Source: Rhopalosiphum padi (lineage: Eukaryota; Arthropoda; Insecta; Hemiptera; Aphididae). Taken from it: 64,000 nt of DNA. Where the stretch lies: positions 31,719,858 to 31,783,857 of the forward strand of contig NC_083598.1 of NCBI RefSeq assembly GCF_020882245.1, read 5' to 3'. The translations under genes were made by a program, and so were the position numbers. The notes beneath the pieces are model-generated. The model was not told where the DNA came from and searched no databases. It worked only from the letters and a program-made list of their open reading frames with translations. Below are positions 54,976 through 64,000 of the stretch, piece by piece (within the stretch, counting starts at the first letter, position 1; each line of letters begins with the position of its first letter).

Positions 54976-55708
54976 ACGACGACGATCCACACCCTACATA
55001 CATGTGTACAGTTCACATACCCCGGGCGGCCGAATATAAAATAATAATATAAAACGGCCAGGTAGGTGAGTTATGGATATATATTATACACGACACGCGT
55101 GTTGGCGAAAATAATAAGAAAAACGTCCAGCAAAAGGTATTATAAATGATGCGGCGGAAAATCAACAGGGGCACACACACGTACGCGAATATAATACCAT
55201 ACATTATATTATATTATTGCCTTCGGTATAATAATAATAATACGAGCGCACATATTGTGCAATCCCGAGACGCGGCCATTGTGCGCGAGCGTTGTTCGAG
55301 AGCGGCGGCGACGCGTGATTTATGGCGGGGGACGACGGGCCCGGTCAAACTGGTTGACGACAAAAGAATAAACGAATAAACGCGATATTTGACGTCTTAT
55401 GCGACGGCGACACGGTGTTGGTCGGAAATTCCTGCACCTTTTGTCAATCAGCAACTCCTCAGTAACCTCAGTTCTCGCCAATGGCTTTTTTTTTATTTTT
55501 CTATATATATTAAAAAGCGTCCGATCACCACCGGCAGACTGTAAGTTTTTTCTGACCATTTTCGATCGTCCTCACACGCTTACACGATTACCGCCGCCTA
55601 GCCATCATGTCGTCCGCGGAAACCGACACCACCACAGCTAAAACGCGACGCATCCATTCGTTGTAGAAAAAAAAAAAAAGACGCGAGCTCTCCACACACT
55701 TGCAAGCA

Positions 55709-55740
55709 GATATAATATACCTTCGTACGTATATTATATC
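55709..55740. repeat. Inverted repeat: perfect 12-bp stem with an 8-nt loop
   Basis: GATATAATATAC (55709-55720) and GTATATTATATC (55729-55740) are exact reverse complements around CTTCGTAC. This is a short hairpin of unknown role in the upstream CpG-richer zone. Confidence 0.6.
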
Positions 55741-56420
55741 GACGACCGTCATAGCCATAAATCTCCTGCACGCGCGCGATGGCTCGAAATTTATAACCTA
55801 GCTGCGTACACGTGACATATATATGTATAGATACGAGTAAGTATATATTTTATACATGTATATATATATACATAGATATGGTCGCGAGTTTATTACCGGC
55901 TCGCGTTTTTGGTCCCATTGAATTGTCAAAATGAGCGATGACCGTGTCGTCGCCTGGCCGCGAGGTTTGCGCGAAAACGAGAAAAAAAAACCGCGACCCG
56001 GTCGGGAGAGGAGAAATCTGACGGTTAAAAATTTTCGGGCAGCGGTGGCGGAGAGGCGACCGGCCGGAGTCGCGGATTCCCGGGCGGGCAACAAACCGGT
56101 CCGCGCGCGGGTTGAAAAAAACCGTATGGGTACGAAAACCATCATTGGCCGTGGCTGCGAGAAGTGCACATGTACGTCGCATTGAACCTCCGCCGAACGG
56201 TGTCGTCTTGTCGGATGACCCACAGGCGGGGAAGCGGGGGGGGGGCTATCGGGCGGTGATAAATCGATTAAACAAAAGCGACGCGCCGTTGCACCAACAA
56301 CACAATAGCGTAAGTCTGCGCACGACACACTGCCCGTGGACTCCATGTGTGCACATAATAATATATTGATATGTATAATACCTGTACGACGCGCCGCGCA
56401 GGTATAATAATATTATTGTA

Positions 56421-56422
<2 letters not shown>

Positions 56423-56451
<29 letters not shown>
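56423..56451. repeat. TG dinucleotide repeat
   Basis: A TG run of about 29 nt. It accounts for the His/Thr-rich (minus) and Val/Cys-rich (plus) open frames around it. Confidence 0.9.
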
Positions 56452-56454
<3 letters not shown>

Positions 56455-56715
56455 CGCAAACGACGCGTAACTCTCGGCGCAGCAGCACCACCTCATTACC
56501 GATGCAAACGCCGCCGCCACCGGGCCGGCGGGACGTGGTGGCGAGTGAATGCGTACGCGTCTGTGTCCGTCCGTCCGGCGGTCCGTCGTCAGGTATATTA
56601 TACGCGCAACGCACGGCCGGCCCCCCGCCCCAAATGGACGGGCCCCGGTCCGCCAATCGGCACAGGCAGCATGTAAATATAACGCAAGTGTGTTTGTTAT
56701 GTATGTTTGTATGTA

Positions 56716-56789
56716 ATGTGCGTGTGTGTGTGTGTGTGTGCGCGTGCGTTTGTCCGTTTTGCGAGCGCGCGCGTGTGTGTGTGTGTGTG
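56716..56789. repeat. Paired GT repeats
   Basis: Two GT runs (about 56722-56740 and 56770-56789) are separated by GC-rich sequence with GCGC/GCGT words. Confidence 0.85.
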
Positions 56790-56910
56790 CATGTGCGTTT
56801 GTTTTCCGGACAATCGGGTCGTGTGATACGCACTGGTGGTGCGGCCGCAACGTATATACAGAAGCACATTGCACATATTATTATTACATATGACATGCGT
56901 TATGGTGCAA

Positions 56911-56918
<8 letters not shown>

Positions 56919-56947
<29 letters not shown>
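56919..56947. repeat. TA dinucleotide repeat
   Basis: A TA run of about 29 nt. Confidence 0.85.
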
Positions 56948-56957
<10 letters not shown>

Positions 56958-59517
56958 TAAATAAATGCATTATTACGGCGTGGCGGAATTTTATATATAC
57001 CTATAATGTACCCGCCGCACACCTAATGCACCGTCGTCACTGGTCGTCTGCGGGTAATCGAATTTTTATACACGTACCGCTGCAGGCGGCATCATAACGA
57101 AGATGTCTGGACTTAACTCGATCCCACCGAAATTGTTGTCGATGCGGGAAATTACGGACAATTATTAAACGTGTACGACTTGGTCCCATTCGGCGAATGC
57201 GAATTTTCCGCCGGTTCAGCGAAGTATCACTCTGCAGACCGTATACAAATACGATTATCTGCTGGGAAACGTAACCCCTATACGTATATAATATACATAA
57301 AAATATATGATTATATACGAGACGACAACGTATATACGTGAGCGGTAATCAATGTTCTTAAATCAACGGTAAGGTAGTTATCCTTATCCAGGGCGGCGAA
57401 CGAGTGGAGGCAGGCCAGACGACGACATAACTCGGCTAATGAACACGAGCCAGTACACATATAAGTGTACTCAATATGCAGTATTATATATTATATGTAC
57501 ATAGGTATGCGCGTGCGCGGTAGGTAGGTCGTGCTTTCTTTCGTGTCGCGGTCATATTATTATATATTATATATATTATTCGACACAGGAATTTATAATG
57601 AAACCACAAATCGTTGGCCCGAGTATCCCAGCCGGCTGGCTTTGGATATCGTTAATCGTTCCAAATATAATATATCATAATGCGCGCGTCCAAAACTGTA
57701 GATATCACACCTATAGTAAATCGAGAATATTATTATTAGTATTTTGATTTTGAAGTTTCGCAACTGACTCGACAGCATTTTGCTGTCGTGGCATAAATCT
57801 TCGTGCGTGAAACGAGTCATATTATTATATTTGTGTTCGTCGGCAGGTTGATTTATTTTGATTTTCCGCCACCGCCGGGCACGGCCTGTCGCACACGTGC
57901 GCGCCAGTTAATTTTACCGACCCAATTCACCTAGTCTACAAACTTCTTGGTACGTTCTCAAAAAATACGAAAAATAAACACACGCGCACAAACTGCACAC
58001 TCGCAAACGCGTAGACGTATACGTATGCATAGTTTGCTCCACTCGATAGTACGCCCAACTGCCAGTCGTAACTCGTGGTAAAGCAAAAAATAAATAAATC
58101 GTCCATAAATTATCATCATTGTACGGCGTTTTTTCGTGTTATTTTTTTTTACGATTTTATTGGCCACCGCCGAGAACATGGTATGCATGTATATTTATTA
58201 TAATACTACGGTGTACATAACACATCAGGTCAGTGTGTATACGTCAGGAGGACTTTGAAACCGTTTTTCTCTCTCTGTCTTCTTTTATCTCTTTCTCACT
58301 TACTCACTCATTCTATCTCTCCTTTATCGTCTTCAAAACGCATTATTAAATATTATAACGTCCGGCCGACGAGAGCACCTGCGACGCGACCGAAAACACA
58401 CAAGTGATGTAATAAAACGAAACATGTCATATAATATAAGCACATGGTTTTCTATAGTGTCATCGGCAGTGGCGGTGGCAGAAACGATTATTTTTACGAT
58501 GGACACGTAGTTTTAGTACGTGTTTCAATGTATACACTACTACTGCACGGCTAGCTCTCATCTAAAACCGAACTGTGATCACTGAGCACGTTAAACTTGA
58601 TATTCTAATGCGCGATGTACGCGTATATCTATAGAGTAGATCCGAACTCATTTAGTTTTTTCTATTGATATAATATGTTAGTAGTAGAAAGCCAACTAAA
58701 ATAAGAGATATTAAGAAAACAATGTATATAATAATATGTGTACTATTGTAGTAGTGCACGATTTACATAATTTATATCTACACGTTTGACTAAAATATCA
58801 TTTATTTAAACCAAAATTTAATTAGTATTAATACCTAACCAACAACCATATACTTAACGGTTAACGTTTATTTGATATCTCCCAAAACGGTTTTTTTTTT
58901 TAAATTCTTGAAAAATATATGTAGTCACTGACGCTGAATATGCGTGAACCCGGTAGCGATGAATAATACGTATGTATTATATACGGGTAGACATGACAAA
59001 CGCGGGTAGGTATAATCGGTCGTTATCGGGGATTTGAATGGGTCGCCTAATTATGATCTATATAAAAATATAATATTATATATTATTATATGATTGTGTT
59101 TTATGCGTTTGAGGATTTCGGTAGGAAAAAAAGTGATTTTTTTCCTCGAAATTCAATAGAATCACACGACACCCCGATAAAACGGTGACGTCGACTTAAT
59201 ATATATATATATATATTTGTTTGATAATATATATTACGTGGGCACACGCGGTCGAGACAAAAGCGGCCGGCGCGCGCGTTATAACATACAGTAGTGTATT
59301 TGAAAATATCGTTACGAGGGGGGTGTAGCGGGACGAGGGGACGGAAAAAAATTGTGTAATTTATGTCCTATCGGTTTGACATCAAAAGATTGTGCGTGTG
59401 TGTGTGATACAGTTGGGGTGAGAGCGCGCGTTATTTATGTAATTAATAATTTTAATGGCCATCCGTCCGTCGGGGTACTGACGAACTGCTGCTGCTCGCA
59501 CGGCGCTGATCGGCCGT

Positions 59518-59535
59518 GGCGGCGGCGGCGGCGGC
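59518..59535. repeat. GGC trinucleotide repeat
   Basis: Six GGC units in a CpG-rich upstream block. Confidence 0.8.
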
Positions 59536-61055
59536 CCTGTCGAAAATATCCTCTGACTGATTTATGTCTTTTGCCGCAACAACGGGGCGAGAAAAAAATA
59601 TATATATTACACGCGCGCACACACGTATATGATATCATAAATAAACGGCTTCCCCGTCCTCCCGCCGCCGCCGCCGCAGAAAGCTGCTGCAATAAAAGAT
59701 CAGCTGTCAACCCCCCCGACCACCCCCTCAGAAGCGGGGCCCGTGCAAAATCCGCGTGTACACGCACGTTTGTTATATTACATTATATATCATATAGGGT
59801 TCGACGTCGTAGTCGTCGTCATCGTCGTCGTCGTTGTTGTCGTCAATGCACATGGCGGGAAAAAAATCGTTAGATCTCTGGACTTAGACACACACGCCCG
59901 GAGGCTGCACGACAATAAATCTATACGTCCTTTTCCATGTCTAATCCGGGCCTACAGTCGGAAATCGCTTCCTGGCCGATGTAAACAGATCGTCAACACG
60001 TATACACACACATACATTAAAATATATATATATAGTGCTTATAGGGCCTGATCGACTTACTCGTAAAAATATAATCTTTAAAAACTAATAAGAATCCCAA
60101 ATTTGTAACAAAGCAAATTAAATACCATAAAAAACTAACTTAAGCAATCATATAATTTATATACAAAAAAAAACCTAGGAAAAATTCCAAATTTCTAATC
60201 TCCTATATATGATAAAATTGAATACAACTATACAACTATAATCAACTACGCATAGACATCGCACACGTTATGTTGGATTGACATAAAATAACTATTGTAA
60301 AATATATACTACATGGAAGCTTGAATGTTTACGAAAAATAGTAACTTACGTCTACGTGTGCTGCCTATAATGTTAATAATATTTCTCGTAACCATTGTAA
60401 GTATGAAAAAATAAAAACTGTTGATTCATATAAAAAAATCAGCCAATATCGATATGAAAATACTGTAAATAGATATGCAAAAAAAATAATATATGAAAAG
60501 TCTAAATGTCACGGACAGAAATATCATATTGCACAAATATCAATTTTTGAATTGGATTTTTGTTTTTAGTCTAAAGGATTTCCCCAAAATGTCTTTGATT
60601 TCTAAGAAAAGCTCTTATAAAATAACTGGTGTTAACGCGAGTCGGTGGAACCACCTGAACGGACTTTCATCATTCATTGTTTGTCTATATAAATTACGCG
60701 ATTGGAAGATAACGATACTAATACCTACACCTTCTTTAAATATTATATTTCGAATATTTCGATACTTTGGTCACACAACAGTAGTCGTTTGACCGACGCA
60801 ACATATTATAGCTAACATACTGCTGCAGAGTACTTTGGCATGTAATATAATATAAAAGTGCTTAAACATCATCGCCGAAGCACAGTGCGTATACACACGC
60901 TAGTATAATGTGGCGATGATATTGACGATGACGATGATGATACACACGACCTCCGCTGTCGCCGCACACTAGGGACATCTGCCCCTCTTTTTTCCACTTT
61001 AATTACCATCGACATCGTCGTGTCTATAAATCAAGAGGTGACGTGTGCGCGCTCT

Positions 61056-61073
61056 CACACACACACACACACA
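61056..61073. repeat. CA dinucleotide repeat
   Basis: Nine CA units. Confidence 0.8.
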
Positions 61074-62679
61074 GGCGCACAAATGTATACGAACGTAATG
61101 CACTCTCCCGGGCTCTCGCCTATACACGCGAGTTGAAGCGGGGAATGACGACAATATACTGCAATATATAAAATGTGACGACTGCGACTCCTCCTCGAGC
61201 ATTATTATAATATACATACCCGCAGCGCCGCACATGCACATAATATGCATTTATTATTATTTTTATTACACGCGGTGAATTACGTTTTTAGTTATTAAAT
61301 TTATGATTCATATATACATATATACGACATACGTAGACGCAGAATAGACATTTCCATCAGGAAAGATGTACTTGCGTGTATACTTATAAGATTTATAAAA
61401 GTGTTTGTGTGTCTGTTGACGAAGTGCAGCGGTCCGCCTAAGACACGAGAGCGGCGTTAAAGCGTATATTATTATTATGTTATACGTCTGACGGGCTAAG
61501 AAGAGTGACAAAAGTGTGTACGTATATTATATAATAATAGTCACTTTTCGGTCGGCGATGGCGGCGACGCGGAGGAATCAAAAAACGTCACACACACGCG
61601 CAATTAATAACCGCCACCGCCGCCGCAGTGTGTGTGCACAGCGCGCGATGGACATGTGTTTGTCGAATTACACATATATTATACGGAGGCGCACAATAAT
61701 GGCTGTCAACATTTATCACCGAGCGCCGCCGCTCGGCAGATGTTCGACGCGAAAAATATCGAATAAAAACGTGTATGCGCGCGCGCGCTTACGTATAATA
61801 TAATGATATTATATAATGTATACAACCGCGTACAACGGAAATCTATAAAGACGACGACGAATGATGTGCATCAAAATTCGATTTTCAAATAAATCGGAAT
61901 CGGCCATTTTCGATGTAACGGGAGGAAAAAAATTCCGTCGCCGATCGCGTATTTCTAGTACGATATAAACTCGCGAGGATACATATCAGTCGTGAAAACC
62001 ACCCCGCGAGCCGCAGACGTCACATGCCTCCCTCGTCCCTTCACCACCGACCCAATGCCGTCCTTCACAAACGTAATGCACTCTTATAATATACTATACA
62101 CGGACCGCGCACACATGCTCACTGTGTGTAAATGAAGTGTTTATGTATGTATGTGAGTGTGTGTGTGCGTGTGTGCGTGAGTTGTGTTGTTGTGTGTATA
62201 TACGCATATAATAATATACCTCTCGGCGCGTTTAACCCGACCCCGCCGCGACCCCGACGCCACGGCGCAGTCGGTTGTCGGCGGCTAATTTGTCAAGAAA
62301 CCCCTAAACGCCACCGCCGCCGGAAAACAAACTACCGCCGAGGTCCCAAAATCGTGTGCGGTTATACGATGTTATACGACGAGAATGGTGGTCGTGTTTA
62401 CGTACTCGGTATATTATGATGTATATAATATAAATCGCGAGATTTACGTCGCAGCATCGCATTGTTTTTTGTTTTCCGCCATCACCCCGTCGATTATTCT
62501 CCCGTTGTTGTTGTTATTATTTTTTTTTCCTTTCGTCATTCCCTCTTTATTTTAGATTACGCGCACTTTACTCACGGACCACCCACGGCGAAGGACACGA
62601 CGCCCGCGAATCGTTTCATTTTTCGTGGAAAAAATACGAAAGCTGTCACCGCCGCGGGACGTGCGCGTCCAGCGTCGCG

Positions 62680-62698
62680 TTTTTTTTTTTTTTTTTTT
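62680..62698. repeat. Poly-T run of 19
   Basis: Nineteen consecutive T in an otherwise GC-richer block. It could be the poly-A tail trace of an old retroposed sequence on the minus strand, but no recognisable body adjoins it. Confidence 0.8.
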
Positions 62699-64000
62699 GA
62701 TTCCCTTCCACTCTGTTTCCATCTCAGTTTTCTTTTACAGCCTTTGCTTTTTAGTTTTGATGGACGCTGTCGATCAACGACCGCCGCGGGGACGCAGCTT
62801 GACAAGAGAGTAATACTGTATATTTAATATAAAAAAAAAACATTCGACAACGCGAACCCCTACTGCGGACGACGGTCATAGGATATAATTAAACGCGCAC
62901 TAAATACTTTTCTCTTTCATATTCCTTGATACACAAATCGCCTAAACATTTTCACTCCCAATTTTATCTCACACAATATAGTATTTTATTTAAATTTTGC
63001 AATTTTTAGAGTTTTGAAGTACCTACATATTTTTAAATACTTTCAAATAATTAGATTTTTATGTTACATTTTAATCATACCGAACTTCTTTTTTTCAAAA
63101 TGATAAAAAACCTTTTTTTGCTGAAAAATGATTGAATGCAAATACTAAGTTATGCCTATCCATCTATATATAAAAATATTTTTTTAATGTATTATAATTC
63201 TAAAACTATATAGAAATAATAAGTATTATTATTCATTAAACAATGTATTACAGCAATTATTATTGGTTTGACCACCTTCGTGTGTATGTATTCAAATCTA
63301 GTCATTTTGAGAACGCGTATTTTTTTGGTTTGCATCTCGTTAATGTTTTGCACACTATCTGCGTCGGTTGTTCGCTTGTTTTTGAAAATTAAATATATTG
63401 TAATAACAATAATAACGAAGTCTCGTTTACTACAGACAACAGTTATTGTATACACAGGGCGTAATATATAAATAATATTCCGTGGTACATTACGTTATAT
63501 ATAGTTACGAGCGCCGCTGCAGGACCTACCGCATTCGTGCTAATATATAAAAGGCGAATTATTATTACCTCGGAACGCGTTTACGAGCCAACCAATCATC
63601 ATTATTATTACTATTCGTTTGGCCATTATCCGGCGTTTCTTTTTTGGCACATGTCATATAATACGCACGATTAGTGAGTGTGCGCGCGCGTGCGAGAGAG
63701 TTACCGGGACGTGTTCAAGGTTTTTTTGCGAGTTAGTGTACTCGTATTATATAGTAGTTCCTATATGTTTAAAATCATATTTATTTCCTATGAGTGACCA
63801 CCAAGAACAACGTTTTACACACTCCCATCAATATATTAAGTACTCTTTGGAGTCAGAGTTAACCAATATCGAACGCGATAAATCTTCCGTCGGCCCGTCA
63901 CGCCGAATTTTAGTATTATTTTTTTTTTATATTTTTGAATAGCATGGCTTAGGGAAATATAGAGAGAAACCTTTTGCAGAACACACGCTCCAGCTAACCG

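Larger units (their letters stand above)
51067..64000. other. Upstream intron and/or 5' regulatory region of tsh/tio
   Basis: This is mostly CpG-richer, non-coding DNA with many microsatellites. At least one further tsh/tio coding exon must lie 5' of 51066, so at least part of this is intron. No first exon could be identified by start codon, phase and donor. Long open frames (for example 55798-56346 and 56246-56896 on the minus strand, 59352-59873 on the plus strand) are GC-rich or repeat-driven and not credible genes. Confidence 0.6.

Noticed and set aside
55798..56896. Long minus-strand open frames (182 and 216 codons)
   Set aside because: One is Arg/Pro-rich translation of a CpG-rich block. 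The other is His/Thr runs from GT repeats. Both overlap open frames in other phases and match no family.
57770..57796. Minus-strand ATG giving MPRQQNAVES, considered as the tsh/tio first exon
   Set aside because: There is no acceptable phase-1 donor after it, only weak GT words, and the following residues do not resemble the family.
59352..59873. 173-codon plus-strand open frame
   Set aside because: It lies over GGC, CCG and CGT repeats, an antisense frame is open as well, and no domain is seen.
60818..60845. Minus-strand ATG giving MPKYSAA followed by a GTATGT donor
   Set aside because: The donor would leave phase 0, but the acidic exon needs one base from the upstream exon.
1..64000. CRISPR arrays, rRNA, tRNA or prokaryotic operons
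   Set aside because: I saw no spaced direct-repeat array, no rRNA-like sequence and no convincing tRNA A/B boxes. The simple repeats are microsatellites. A tRNA scan was not possible, so a tRNA cannot be fully excluded.

Overview
The window looks like nuclear DNA from an insect, most probably an aphid (Hemiptera). It is very AT-rich, full of short TA/ATT/TTA runs and CA/GT/GA microsatellites, and has no operons, Shine-Dalgarno-type gene packing or CRISPR. The one clear gene is interrupted by introns, and one dispersed repeat near 23.4 kb resembles a sequence I associate with aphid genomes. The species call is inference. The insect call is supported by the gene itself.

The only protein-coding gene I can defend lies on the minus strand. 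It is a teashirt/tiptop-family C2H2 zinc-finger transcription factor (tsh/tio). Two coding exons are visible: an acidic N-terminal exon (51066 down to 50865) and a very large exon (48247 down to 45157) that carries all the zinc fingers and the stop codon. The donor and acceptor phases match exactly (2 + 1 bases, giving an Arg codon) across an intron of about 2.6 kb. The acidic exon starts with two bases of a split codon, so at least one more 5' coding exon exists upstream (coordinates above 51066). I could not find it. The protein has three widely spaced teashirt-type fingers, a C2HC-like motif and a fourth C-terminal finger, the layout expected for a single tiptop/teashirt gene.

Downstream of the gene (1 to about 43 kb) I see no convincing gene. 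This stretch alternates between very AT-rich blocks and CpG-richer islands (about 3.0-5.5, 8.4-10.7, 12.0-13.5, 14.6-17.1, 19.2-20.0, 24.6-25.4, 26.2-27.9, 28.7-29.5, 32.1-33.0, 35.1-35.6 and 38.4-39.5 kb). Such a mosaic is what one expects of a regulatory gene desert around a developmental transcription factor. It also holds a degenerate Jockey-type LINE fragment (25.7-25.9 kb), a twice-occurring old dispersed repeat (34.25-35.07 kb), an aphid-like repeat relic (23.3-23.4 kb), a MITE-like inverted repeat (8.14-8.30 kb) and a near-perfect 24-bp-stem hairpin (40.65-40.70 kb). Two exon-like islands at 15.98 and 26.26 kb have good splice signals but no recognisable protein.

Upstream of the gene (51 to 64 kb) the sequence is mostly CpG-richer, with many microsatellites and several candidate cis-regulatory patches. 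These include clustered homeodomain, Runt, Exd/Hox and Scalloped/TEAD-like words, and Pho/YY1-like GCCATTTT words that also occur in the intron beside GAGAG runs. The simplest reading is one developmental regulator surrounded by its own regulatory landscape.
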